A stretch of 64,000 nt of DNA, taken from Acheta domesticus. Lineage: Eukaryota; Arthropoda; Insecta; Orthoptera; Gryllidae. Under the pieces are notes generated by a model. That model made no database searches. It was not told where the DNA came from and worked only from the letters and a program-made list of their open reading frames with translations. Shown here piece by piece: positions 11,116 to 22,668 of the stretch. The stretch is from positions 60,930,768 to 60,994,767 of the forward strand of contig JAHLJT010009419.1 in the NCBI GenBank assembly GCA_031308135.1, given 5' to 3'. Made by a program: the position numbers and the translations under genes. Every line of letters begins with the position of its first letter. Within the stretch, counting starts at the first letter, position 1.

Positions 11116-13645
11116 TTCTATTTGAATTTGGCGCCAAAATCGGTTGACAAAATACCTTCAAATTCAACTGTTTCTCCATTCTGCATTTTTTTTCAGCCTG
11201 ATACATTGAATAGAAGTCGAGAAAAAAATAAAACATGAAAAACACGTTTTTCATCGTGTCTCCGTAACGGATTGCCCAAGAAGGCTGATTTTTAGGGAAT
11301 TACGACATTTTTTATTCTGTTTCATACAAGTATTACGATTATCGATTTGGTTTGGATGTTTTTTTCTCCCCCTTATTCGGCTATATCCTTTGTCTTCCAA
11401 GAATTCTTTACCGATGCTCCTTGCGTATATTCCCCCTTCTCGCCTGCTGCTGACATGTATTTTTCCCACTGTTTCCCCTTCTTAACTTTATCTCATTAAT
11501 TTAAAGTTAGTTATTCCCAAGAATACTTCCGTGATTACTCTTTTATTTAATCAACATTTAACACCATAATTTACAACAAAACTGAACTTTTCGCAAAATT
11601 CATAACTCAAACTCGCTACTACGCAACATACGTCCGTCGCTCCTCACTTCTCACCTCCAAGGGTCTTATTTTTGCCTTTTCGTGCCCAAAAGAGTAAAAC
11701 ATCACATTCTAAACAAAATACATTGCATCCCATTCCAGCCGACTGCTTAAGTCATATGTATGGTTCACCTCACTGTTTATTTAGCAACCTATGACTTAAG
11801 GCAACAGATAACTTAAAGTTTAAAAAAATGTGTCAGTCCTGTGACTGTGAACACTTTTATGTAGAACATGATCAACATCTTCCATTGATGTACATTTCTG
11901 TATCCTCTAAGTCACTACGGTGATCATAAGTACTTAATTCAAGACCAACTGAAATGGGTCTTGTTCAGAAGAAATACGAAGTCATCATATGTATGGCTCA
12001 TAAGTTAAAGAGGTAATAATTCTCAAAATGAAAATTATTCCTATTCTCTCGTATCGTCGCTCGCTTTCTTGAATATACCACTACTGCAATTATACTTTTT
12101 ATCCACTAATTTCGTTAATTATTATAATTAATGGGATGTATATAATTAATTATATCGTTGAAATGAAAATTATCCAATTTTTACTCAGTTGTAGTAGGAT
12201 CGAAATTTTATACAGACGTATGTTTTAATACATTCTGTCTACATACATTTAACTTAAAATTTTAATTCAATAGAAATGTCATAAGATAAGGATTGCTTGT
12301 AAATTAATAATTATAATTTTATATTAGAAATATTTCAAGTAATACTCGTAATTTTTTTTAGGTTTCTTCTCTTTTGAAAAATTGACCAATTTCAGTGCTC
12401 GCCACGGGCGCACTTACATCTAGATGATCTGAAAATCAGCGATGGGATTGTAGTGAACTTCGGATGAGACATCTGGAGTAGAACTGATAACGCGAGATGA
12501 ATGAGTGATTGTGACACATTGCCATTGAAGTTGTGAGTACCAGCAAGCATTACCGTTGCGAAAAAACGAGCACAAAATTTCCGGAAAGACTGTAGCTTGT
12601 TGTAAAAACTGATAACCTTTTTGAGCATCTGACGTAGTTAGCAAATAATGCAACAGATCGGTGTTTTGAAATGGAATTTTGCTCTAGAGACCACCCACCA
12701 TCCAAATAAGTGGATGACATTGGCTGAGTGGTTGGTGGTATTATGGTAATGATACATCAATAGCTTATCACTAGTACTACTGAACCTCGGGGACTCGAGA
12801 AAATTGTTGTTTTAGTTTTTTTTATTCCTTTGTTTGGAATTGTAAGCAATTTAACTCATTATCTTTCCATCTGAATGTTCCTGCCTACATTTTATATTGC
12901 CCATATACTGCATCTTTTTTATGTTTTGCCTATTTTAAGACTAAGAGCTTGTTAAAACCATTTTTGAAAACAAAGCTGTTTTATCAAGAATGGAATGTGA
13001 AGAATTACGTTGCGTGTTGGTTTTGTAAGTCATGTGAGTAATGATCATTATTTGTTACTCTACATTTCAAAGTACATATTTGTGGTTATTTCAGAGATAA
13101 TTTATGACTTAAAGATTTTCACATTCCATTGTTTCTTCAAAGTCTTTGTTAGCAATAACTTAACTTGATCGGAAAGGAGAAATGTTGGTGTCTCCTCCGA
13201 CATACATTCCAACACAAAAGCTTGTGGTGCTAGTGAGTGTCACAGACCTTCTCATACTAGTTTCCTAATCTTTTGAGTCTACAGTAAATTTTTGGTTTTG
13301 CCCCTACTCTCTTCCCAGCTATTATCTAACTTCGCCTAAATTACCTACCAGTTCCATTCATTGTTCCTATAGCGCGCCGGGAAAGACTCTCCACAGTGAC
13401 ACCTTGTTGGTGAGAGTGTTGGCAACAGGAATTATGTTGGTAGCACGAGCTGCATATTGAAAACGTAAATTGAGTACCCGCCACAATCGTAATAGATGCT
13501 GGCAGTGTTGTATCATTCACTTGTTTCCCAATGATGTGGGTACTCTCAACATCTCTGGGCGGGTCTCAAACCTGCTATCTTTGTGTTCAAGATCACCACG
13601 GCACTACTGTCTTAGCAACCTTAGCTCTCGGCTATCTGGATCGAA
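11116..13645. other. Unrecognised ~2.5-kb segment
   Basis: This is the longest stretch of copy 1 without a recognised transposon. It has no long open frame. Minus-strand frames at 12392-12653 (two overlapping phases) and across about 13380-13640 have protein-like composition, but a one-base indel between the copies at about 12432 (41911 in copy 2) switches their phase. That argues against constraint. It could hold old exons, an unrecognised element or plain intergenic DNA. The counterpart is 40603-43120. Confidence 0.5.
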
Positions 13646-13649
13646 ATTA

Positions 13650-13695
<46 letters not shown>
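13646..13695. repeat. (ATT)n tract at the 3' side of an R4/Dong-like element
   Basis: About 16 ATT units. On the minus strand this is (TAA)n directly after the element's 3' end (...GGAAAA). Copy 2 has a longer tract at 43122-43182. Confidence 0.95.
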
Positions 13696-13696
<1 letters not shown>

Positions 13697-15313
13697 TTCC
13701 TCTTTATCTCGACTTAAGATGTTATGAGTCGGCTGAATATAAAATCTACTCCAGGTTGCAACCAGCTACCTAAGGAGCAGATCAAGGGGCTGTCGGTTCC
13801 TCTACAATACTTTGCGCAAAATGTGGGCTGTTCCAAATAAAGCGATTTCTTGCCCTTCCCAGTATTTTGAATTACCTGGGAGTTAAGACAAGTTCTTACA
13901 CACATTTTGCGGAACAAATCCCAGAGCTCCGATAACTATCGGTACAACCTGTGCATTTACGCCCCACATTCGGCTGATCTCGATTTCCAAACTCTTTTGG
14001 TTAGTGCTCGTACCACTTGGGGAATGTTTGGAACTTCGAGGGCGGTACAGATCTGCCAGTGTAGGTAGCTACACACTCTGTTGTGTCTTTTCAAGTATTT
14101 GGTCTTTGCTAGGATTCGACAAGCTGAGACAATATGATCAATGGTTTCTACTTGCTCCTGGCAAATGCGGCATTTGTCATCTTGGGAAATTCTGAGAACC
14201 GCTTTATCATAATGTCGTGTTCTCAACGCCTGATCTTGGGCAGCTATTAAGTGCTTCCGATTCTGGATTCATTCTTCCCCTTTTAAGCCACATAAATGAT
14301 TGATCTTTATTGATCTGTGCTCTGTCCATTCGTTTCAAATATTGTTCGTGGAGTGTCATTCCACGATTTCTTTAACATTTTTGTGTATCACATTTCATGT
14401 TAAAAAGCGTTAGAAGTTCAATGTCTCTGTCATTCTGCATGTCTTGCATAGTTTTCTTTGCAATGCTTCTTGCTACACTAACAATGCCTCTGTTTCCCAT
14501 TCTTCGGTCAGATTTCATGACCTGCCTCATTAGTGGGTCATCTTGATGGCTGACTACATACCTTCCCATCCCGACTATTACGTTGTGCCAGGTGGCCTCA
14601 ATTTTTCTGAGGCTTCTTCCTCCTTCCTTACGTGACACATTAAGTCTATGTACATCAGTTCGAGGATGGGAAACATGGTGCATTGTTAGCAATTTTCTGT
14701 TTTTTCGATCCATGATGCGAATTTTTTGCTCAGTCCAGTCCACTAGTCCGAAACTGTATTCGGCTACAGGAACCGCCAAACTACCTAATGCTGATATTTT
14801 ATTACTGGAATCCAGAGCGAACTGCTGGACCAGTCTCACTCTTCTGTAATACTCCCTGCGAATTCTCTCTTTCATTGTGTCGTTCCAGATGGTCTCACAT
14901 TCTTCAATTCCCAGATATTTGTATGTTTTATCTGGATCTAGATCTTGAATCACAGGGTCCGTATCAACTACAATGCTCTCTAACTTTGTCAGTTTGCCTC
15001 TTTTTAAATTGATTTTCGCACACTTGTCAAGACCAAACTTCATGCAAGTGTCATTGCTATATTCTTTTACGACAGACAGCATTTGCGAGAGAATCGCTTC
15101 ATTCTTAGCAAACACTTTCAGATCATCCATGTAAAACAAATGTGATACTGGCCTTTCATCACCATGGAGCTCGTAACCAAAGTCAGCTTACGACAACTGT
15201 CTAGATGTAATCTAATGCAAAACAACAGAGGGGATAGTGAATCTCCTTGAAAAATACCCCTGTTGATCTGAATACCTATGGTTTCTGCTGTTTCCTTTCC
15301 GCCTCATTAGAGG

Positions 15314-15314
<1 letters not shown>
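13696..15314 (-). pseudogene. R4/Dong-like non-LTR retrotransposon, 5'-truncated and broken (element A, copy 1)
   Basis: On the minus strand the fragment starts inside the reverse transcriptase. RT motif FQGDSLSPLLF lies near 15205-15255 and the catalytic FYMDD box at 15123-15140, followed by about 240 residues of RT C-terminal region. Next comes a CX2CX8HX4C zinc finger at 14118-14175, then a KRHNRV motif, and a C-terminus GTAHILRKVL with stop at 13802-13804. RT followed by a CCHC finger is the plan of site-specific LINEs with a restriction-like endonuclease (R2/R4 group). An in-frame TAA lies between the QGDS and YMDD motifs, and there are frameshifts near 15190 and 14370. The endonuclease core between the finger and the C-terminus is too short. 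The 3' UTR runs 13696-13801. TAA tracts bound both sides, as for Dong. Confidence 0.85.

Positions 15315-15363
<49 letters not shown>
15315..15363. repeat. (ATT)n tract between two R4/Dong-like copies
   Basis: About 16 ATT units separate the truncated 5' end of element A from the 3' end of element B. One microsatellite therefore serves as left flank of one copy and right flank of the next. Confidence 0.95.
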
Positions 15364-17043
15364 TTCCACGAAAACGCGACTAAAGATGCTATGTGTCGGC
15401 TGAATATTGCAACTACCCTCGCGTCTTCGGTTGGGCGCCTCAGACGGGTAGCCGGCCCGCTCAGTCGACAGATTACCTGAAACGGCGAAGATGGAGGGAG
15501 CCGGTGGCCTAGGTTGAATGAGAAGTCAAACATGTGAATTTAGAACAAGTTGAATTTATTCATTAAAAAAAAGAAAACGCTAATGGTCTGGTGATGATAA
15601 CTCTGGCGAGCATGCCCCAAAATCGAAATAAAACAAAAAAATGAAATGTCATGCACATAAGAGAACATAAAATTACAAAGTGATTACAATCAGATGAAAT
15701 TCTTCCTCGCGCGCGAATTCCCGCTTGACGGCCATGCCCGGCCGGGAACTCCTCTTCGTCGCCCGGTCGAGAGGAAGTCAACACTGATTGTCTGATGTAC
15801 TGTTCACACCTCTCGATCGCGGGTACGACATAAGACACTCAAACAGAAAATACCTCTGTTAGGCGGCCTGCGCCACCCACAGGTTGAACGACCTCAGGAC
15901 AACTCAGCTGGCTGCGAGGGTCGTGACGGGCGAGGAGCGCCGCTCGGAAAATGTAGGTCAAATCAGGTACTTGCGAGGGTAGCCACGAAGGCGGGCCGGA
16001 ACACAAAAGCGCCGTCTGCTCGCTGCGGTGAATGGGTCAGCACAGTTCATTCACTGACACGGTCGGTTCATTCCCGGTCGATCTCACAATACTTTGATAC
16101 TAATGAGCCCGTGAATTATCGCACAAATTCACAAAGGAAAAGAGAGTCTCGAGTTCGCACATAAATCGGACGTAATATAATACGAATTGCTGTCAAATGT
16201 TCATAATACTGTTCTGTGGCCTGCGTTCGTCACAGAAGTCTTGTACCCAAACTCTACAAGAAACTTAATAATTTTTCTAAGTCCATCGAACCGAACGCCA
16301 CAACAGAATATAACAGGTTCCCCCCTGCGGCCGCCACTTGCGTCCGATTCTGAACACAGCTCCCCAGCTTCTCTCTTGTGCCTCGTCGCTCCAAGTTTTA
16401 GGAAACCTCGTTCCCCCCACCAAAATTATCCCTGTGACTCTGGAATATTCTAGAACAAACCCGAATTCTGGCTGCTATTGGCGAAAGGGTACTGCGCATT
16501 AGATATTTTCTGCCCAATCAGAGGATGTTTTCGAGGCCGAGAAAAGAGTGAGAGAGGGGCTGGTTATCGCTCCCTCTCGCTTTAATTTTGCGTCAAAAGG
16601 GGCAGTTATTAACGACCGGGGGGGGTGTGAGGGGCTAGGAATCTCTAGGGAGGCTGACGGAAGAGTTCCAGGCGTCGTGGAAAAATACTGAAGGGGTCAT
16701 GTGCAGGACGGCCACCCAGAGTTGGGGCACACGTGTCCATGACGAATTAGTGAGCAGAGGGTCGCGGAGGGTGCCGACACCGTGGCGCCTCGCCTGGCCC
16801 TCGGGCCGCCTCCGTGGCGCCTCGCATCTCTCGCGTCGCCGCCTGCGTGGAGTTATTTTGCGGCAGAATAAACTTGAATTTATTCGGTATCACTACAATA
16901 TAAAATCTTCTACAGGTTGCAACCAGCTACCTAAGGAGCAGATCCAGTGACTGTCAGCGCCTCTACAATACTTTGCGTAAAATGTGGACAGTTCCAAATA
17001 AAGCAATTTCTTGCACTTCCCAGTCTTTTGAATTACCGGGGAG
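15364..17043 (-). mobile_element. R4/Dong-like element B, severely 5'-truncated, split by an LTR
   Basis: Leaving out the LTR at 15408-16897, this is about 190 bp matching the 3' end of element A. It has the 3' terminus TTTTCC next to ATT units, the GTCGGCTGAATAT block, and the end of the endonuclease frame with a stop. It is truncated at GGGAGTTA near 17043, where a new ATT-rich tract begins. Short 3'-anchored copies are the normal result of incomplete target-primed reverse transcription. Confidence 0.8.
15408..16897. mobile_element. Solo LTR-like insertion, 1490 bp, 4-bp target duplication
   Basis: The insertion begins TGCAAC and ends CTACA (TG...CA). It is flanked by ATAT at 15404-15407 and 16898-16901. 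Copy 2 has the empty site with a single ATAT at 44896-44899, so the ends are defined to the base. The interior is GC-rich in parts, encodes nothing recognisable, and has AATAAA on the plus strand at 16867-16872 and on the minus strand near 15553. TG...CA ends with a 4-bp duplication and no coding region fit a solo LTR, probably of a Ty3/gypsy or BEL/Pao type element. Superfamily and orientation are not resolved. Confidence 0.85.
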
Positions 17044-17103
17044 TTATTATTATTATTTTATTATTATTATTTTTATTTATTGTTATTATTATTTATTATT
17101 ATT
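17044..17103. repeat. Imperfect ATT-rich tract
   Basis: ATT and ATTT units with interruptions form the 5' flank of element B. The copy 2 version (45042-45122) is longer and differs in unit order. Confidence 0.9.
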
Positions 17104-17324
17104 GGTCATCATCGCATCGGCCACTTATGACCACGCTACACACATTTTCTTTGGAAGACTCAGAAAGATTAACGTGTGTAATTATGGGATAAAGATTAAC
17201 GATGTAATTATGTAATTACAGCGTTTTACGGCTGTATCTTTTGATAAGACAATGTTGTTACGCCTTGTAAGACAACGTTTGTATGACAAGGTTGTTACGC
17301 CTTCGGGGATGTAATGGGAGTCAA
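17104..17324. other. Short unrecognised flank
   Basis: It lies between the ATT-rich tract and the MULE-like element. It contains repeated GTTACGCCTT and GTAATTATG motifs but no gene. Confidence 0.4.
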
Positions 17325-18510
17325 TTGAAGCTACCTACCCTAGGCTTCAAGGCTAGTTAGTCTACAGGGGAAATATGTAACTTTATTAAGGTATAACGGA
17401 AAAAATGTCCAATAAAAATGTGGTCTACAGCTATATTAAGTCTAATGATTAAACGACCACATCTAAAATGTCCACAAACAAAAATGTCCACAAACAAAAA
17501 TGTCTACTAGCTACAAAGTCTATCAGCTAAATGACTACTAGCTATTAGCTAAAAGTCTAACAGAAATGTCTAAGAGCAAAATTTGATGGTGAAACATAAG
17601 GTTCGGCAGCACATGGGGCTGCCCTTCGTATCTCTTAATAATGACGAATTCTTCGTGTATTTGTACGAAACAATAAGTGACGAAGTGGAACCCATTGCGA
17701 GATTTATGAAAACATAAAGCTGGCAAACGGTTCCATTTCGTCATCAAAGATGTGCCTGGAAGAGGAAGGCGATAAGCAATACTTCCAAGTTTCCCCCTGA
17801 TACTTGGAAAATGCATGACATGGTGTTAAACGTTTTTTAGAGAACCATTAGTAACATGCAAGGATGGTATAGCAAATTTCAAAATATTTTTGTGTCTCAC
17901 CTAGCAAACATTTAGAAATTTGTAGACTATATCAAACGCGATCCGAGAGACACAAATACTCTTATTACACAACTTTTAGCGGGACACTTAAGATTGAAAA
18001 ATCCGATTAAAATCGTACGGCGTCATGATGGAGCAAATTAAAATAATGATACCGCGCTGTGAAGACTATACACAGCGAAATGAAATACTCGCCTTGGGAG
18101 GATTAAGTTATCGCCTGAAATTGCACGCAGATGAAGTAGAAGTATCTGACGAATGATTTTTATATAAAAGTATCCTATTCATGTACTGCATATATTTTAT
18201 AAATATATTTTTCGAGTTAAACATGCATTTATAATTACACTTGCTAACAAGTCTAACAAACTTTCATACATACAACATTTTTACATGTAGACATATTTGC
18301 AATATTCATTTTTGAATGAAGACCCCTTTGCCTGTAGACATTTAGGTGATAGACATTTCCGCATGTAGACATACTTGCATTTTTTCACGTTGACTAGCGC
18401 AATGTGAAGACATTTATTATGTAGACCTTTCAGAGTAGGCCAAGTGTCGTTAAACCGTAAATATTAGACATTATTTACGTAGACCTTATTTCCGTAGACC
18501 TACTGACCGG
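17325..18510 (+). mobile_element. MULE-like element remnant with subterminal GTAGAC clusters (copy 1)
   Basis: A decayed transposase C-terminal region (17577-18158) is flanked by clusters of one short motif in opposite orientation. On the left, 17358-17575 has GTCTAC and related GTCTA or TGTCCA words. On the right, 18285-18505 has TGTAGACAT or CGTAGACC about eight times. Such subterminal clusters are typical transposase binding arrays; that role is inferred. The exact terminal inverted repeats and target duplication are not resolved. Confidence 0.6.
17577..18158 (+). pseudogene. MULE transposase C-terminal remnant (copy 1)
   Basis: Across shifting plus-strand frames the sequence encodes LPFVSLNNDEFF, then VPGRGRR, FPPDTWKMHDMVLN, NMQGWYSKFQ, FVDYIKRDPRDTNTLITQL and NEILALGGLSYRLKL. 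This order (a FPP..W segment, an N..GW segment, a long helical region and a terminal R-rich LxYRL motif) is that of the C-terminus of MULE transposases found with FLYWCH-type proteins. There are in-frame stops and at least one frameshift, so it is inactive. The minus-strand frame at 17538-17816 is an antisense shadow. Confidence 0.65.
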
Positions 18511-18577
18511 TAATCAACCCTTGTGACCCGACCTGTCATAACCATTGTCATATGAAGTACGATGTGTATAAGTTTGA

Positions 18578-19731
18578 ACTAGTGGTGCTACAGAATGGCA
18601 CAGACATTCTCGTGTGAGTTTTCTATTTCCTTGGGTCTTCGCTAGCTATTTGGAATTGCCACACACTCTTTCTTGCCAACTGTCATCTATCACCGCACAA
18701 ATTACATTTTTGTGTCATTTTCTTAATTTTTCGATTTCCTATTGGTAGAACGGAAATGTTAATTTCAGAATATTAAAGAACACAAAAACCTAGTCATAAA
18801 TGGCAATTTTCTTTTCAAAATTATGTGTCATTTTAAAGAAAATTGCGTTTTAGCGCTACTAAAAAATGCGAAATTGAAGCTCATTTTCACAGAAAATTTT
18901 TACTTTTCAAAATACTTTATTTGAAGTTATTAGAAGAACGTACACTCACAAATATAATAATGTTTACAAATTGCTGGTAATGTGCATATTAAAGCTGTGA
19001 GAGATCTTTCAAAAATTCACATTTATATAATTTCTAAAAAAAAGCCCTCAAAATAAACGTTACGTCATATTAAAGAGTGTAATTAGCACTATCCGTTACA
19101 AACGTTTTAAGAAAAAATTTGTAGCAGTATATGAGAAAGTGGCGTTTGAGCGTTTCTGAAAATGCGGAATTTTGAGCTAATTTTCACAGAAAACGGTTGT
19201 GTTTTCGAGAAGCTTTACTTGACATTATTTAAAGCTCGTGTACTCCTTAATATAATAATGTGAACAAATCTAGGCTAATGTAAATATTAACGACGTGAGA
19301 GACAAGTCAAAAAAAATTAAATTTTTGCAATTTTTGAAAAAAGAAAAAGAATAGAGCAATACGGCGTTTTTGTCATATCATAAAATGCATTAGTCACTAT
19401 ACCTCTTAAAAATTAAAAAAAAAATTGGAACCATTTTTGAGAAAATATTGTTTTTGTAATTATTTAAAATTGCACATATTACACGCAATATTGTGCGGAA
19501 ACTATTAAACTTTTCGAAACAATGTACATGACCTCAAAGAAAGAACTCACTATGAAGAAAAAAATTTATTTGAAGGAAAAATCTCGATCTGCAATTCTGT
19601 AGTTGGTGGAAGACACCGAATAAAATTCAAACTTTTGCAATTTTCGAAAATTCTGAGTTATCCGTGAAAATCGGACCTATGCCACCTTAATAAGTGTATT
19701 TTATTTCTATTCTTACAAGGAATTTAAAGGG
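18578..19731 (+). mobile_element. Foldback family A forward arm (truncated by the next arm)
   Basis: It begins with ACTAGTGGTGCTACAG at 18578 and continues through the standard monomers to about 19731, where it stops at GAATTTAAAGGG and a second arm begins. The GGAC tract and distal end are absent. Copy 2: 46581-47736. Confidence 0.8.
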
Positions 19732-21265
19732 ACTAGTGGTGCTACAGAATGGCACAGATTTTCCCGTATTAGTTTTCTATTTTCTTGGGCCTTCGCTAGC
19801 TATTCAGAATTCCCACATACTCTTTCTTGCCAGCTGTCATCTATCACCGCCAGAAGTACATTTTTTTGTATCATTTTCTTAATTTTTTCGGTTTCCTATT
19901 GGAAGAACGAAAATATTAATTTTAGAATATTAGAGAACACAAAAACCTAGCCCTAAATGACAATTTTGTTTTACAAATTATGTGCCGTTTAAGAGAAAAT
20001 GGCGTTTTAGCACTACTAAAAATGCGAAATCTGAAGCTCATTTTCACAGAAAATATTTGAGTTTTCAAAAAAACTTTATTTGAAGTTATTTGAAGCACTT
20101 ACACTCACAAATATAATAATCTTTACAAATTGTGGATAATGTGCATATTAAAGATGTGAGAGATCTTTCAAAAAATTTTCATTTATATAATTTTTGAAAA
20201 AACAAAAAAAACTCAAAATAAACTTTACGTCATATTAAAGAGTGTAATTATCACTATTTGTTACAAAATTTTCAAGAAAAAATTCGCAGCCATATATGAG
20301 AAAATGGCGTTTGAGCATTTCTGAAAATGCCGAAATTTGAGCTACTTTTCACAGAAAACGGTAGTGTTTTCGAGAAATTTTACTTAACATTATTTAAAGC
20401 ATATATATTCGTAAATATAATAATGTAAAAAATCGCCGATAATGTAAATATTAAAGACGTGAGAGACAAGTAAAAAAATTTACATTTTTGTAATTTTTGT
20501 AAAAACCAACAGATAGACCAATATGGATTTTACGTCATCTGATAGAGTACATTTACCACTATCCCTACCACAAGTTTAAAGAAAAATTTGGAGTCGTTTT
20601 TGAGACAATCTTGTTTTTGTAATTTTTTAATGTTGCACATATTGCACGCAATATTGCACGAAAACTACCCAAAATTTTGAGAAACATTTGCATGATCTTC
20701 ATGAAAGAATGCAATATGCAGAGCAAATTTTATTTGAAGGAAAAATTTCTATTTTCAATTTTGTAGCTCGAGAAAGACGCCGAAAAAAATCAAACTTTCA
20801 AAATTTTCGAAAATTTAGAGTCATCCGTGAAAATCGGACCTATGCCAAGTTAATAAGTGTATTTTACTTATTAGATACAAGAAATTTCAAGAAAAAAATT
20901 GGAGCCGTTTTTAAGAAAATTTTTAATATCCCCTGGGGGCTTCATATAAAGTACCCCCAAATTTTGAAGAATCTTTTTCAAAATCTCAAAGCTTTGACTA
21001 GAATCAGATCGATCGGGAATATCTATTTTGGAAGAAATCGTACGTATGGTTTAGGCGCTAGCAGTGTTCACGGACGGACGGATGGACGGACGGACGTTTT
21101 CCTTTCAATTGGGTTTTCGGTATCAAGGTCCTAGAAAACAGTGTTTCTGGCTACACCACGTGTTAGGGGATTTTTTTTCTTAATTTAGCACCTGGTTTTA
21201 TCCACTTATTCGTTTTCACGGCCCTACACTACGTATATCACTCCGTGTATACGTACGTATGAGGG
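19732..21265 (+). mobile_element. Foldback family A forward arm, full length with GGAC tract
   Basis: It starts ACTAGTGGTGCTACAG at 19732 and carries all monomers, the GGAC tract (21074-21094) and the distal CTACGTATATCACTCC end. The 148-codon frame at 20688-21134 crosses repeat monomers and the GGAC tract and is not considered a gene. Most of this arm (from about 20060) is missing in copy 2. Confidence 0.8.
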
Positions 21266-21590
21266 AAAGTAAAAATTTGGAGCCGTTTTTGATAAAATTT
21301 TTAATATCCCCTGGGGGCTTCATGTAAAGTACCCCCAAATTTTGAAGAATCGGTTTCAAAATCTCAAAGCTTCGACTAGAATCAGATCGACCGGGAATAT
21401 CTATTTTGGAAGAAACCGACCGTATGGTTTAGGCGGTAGCAGTGTTCACAGACGGACGGACGGACAGACGGACGTTTTCCTTTCAATTGGTTTTTCGGTA
21501 TCAAGGACTCACAAAACAGTGTTTCTGGTTACACCACGCGCTAGGGGATTTTTTTCTTAATTTAGCAACTGGTTTTATCCACTTTTTATA
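21266..21590 (+). mobile_element. Foldback arm fragment, distal part only
   Basis: It restarts at the AAATTTGGAGCCG monomer boundary and repeats the GATCGACCGGGAATATC segment, a GGAC tract (21450-21474) and the distal TTTAGCAACTGG segment seen about 350 bp upstream. This is a local tandem duplication of the arm's distal third. Confidence 0.75.
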
Positions 21591-22668
21591 TCTAGACCAG
21601 CAATTCAGACTTGCCACATTTTCTTGCCAGCTGTCATCTATCGCCCCCAATGTAAATTTTTTTTATATTTTATTAATTTTTCGGTTTTCTAGTAGCTGTA
21701 CGGGAATATTTTTTAAGAAGATTAAAGAACAGTAACCACGTCCTGAATTGCAAATTTCATTGAAAAATTTGTAGCCGTTTTTAAGAAAATGGAATTTAAG
21801 CCCTACTGTAAATGCGAAATTATAAGCGCTCTTTACAGACAACTTTTGAGTTTTCCAAAACTTCATTGGAAGTCATTTGAAACACTTACACTCACAAATA
21901 CAATAATGTTTACAAATTGCTGGAAATGTGTATATTAATGGTGTGAGAGATAAAAAAACATTTGTGTAATTTTTGAAAAACGAAAGAATACCCCAAAATG
22001 AACTTGATGTCACATTATTAAGTGCAATTAGCACTATCTGTTCGAAAAGTTTGAAGATAAATTTGTTGCCAGTTTTGGGAAAATGGCGTTTGAGCGTTTC
22101 TGAAAATGGGGAATTTTGAGCTAGTTTTCACAGAAAACGGTTGAATTTTCAAGAAACTTTAAATAACATTATTTAAAGCACATGTACTCATTAATATAAT
22201 AATGTCAACATATCGCCGCTAATGTAAATATTAACAACGTAAGGGACAAGTAAAAATCCACATTTTTGCAATTTTTGAAAAAACAAAAGATAGAGGAATA
22301 TGGCGTTAATGTCATCGCATAGAACGCATTTAGCACAATCTCTGCCAAGAGTTCAAAGAAAAAATTTGAAGTCGTTTTTGAGAAAATCTTGTTTTTGTAT
22401 TTCTTTGAAATTGAAGATATTACACTCAATATTGCGCGAAAACCACTAAAATTTTCAAAAAAATGTTTATGACCTTAACGATAGAACTCAGTATGGAGAA
22501 CAAATTTTATTTGAAGGAAAAATCTCTATCTTCAATTTTGTTGTTCGAGGAAGATGCCGAAAAAAATTCAAACTTTTGCAATTTTCAAAAATTCATATTT
22601 ACCGTGAAATAAAGACATATGCCGCCTGTATATACTCAATTCTTACAAGAAATTTAAGAAATAATTTG
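21591..22668 (+). mobile_element. Foldback arm lacking its outer terminus
   Basis: It begins at the TGCCAGCTGTCATCTATCG block, which normally lies about 100 bp inside the ACTAGT terminus, and continues through diverged monomers to about 22668. There it meets a family B reverse arm. Copy 2 resumes within this arm at 48062. Confidence 0.7.

Noticed and set aside
12392..12653. Two overlapping minus-strand frames with protein-like composition, as a possible exon
   Set aside because: A one-base indel between copies changes the phase, no convincing splice sites flank both ends, and no family is recognised.
17538..17816. 92-codon minus-strand frame present in both copies
   Set aside because: It is antisense to a recognisable MULE transposase remnant, and conservation between copies only reflects the recent duplication.
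20688..21134. 148-codon plus-strand frame
   Set aside because: It lies across foldback monomers and the GGAC tract, has no known domain, and is not kept open in the other arms.
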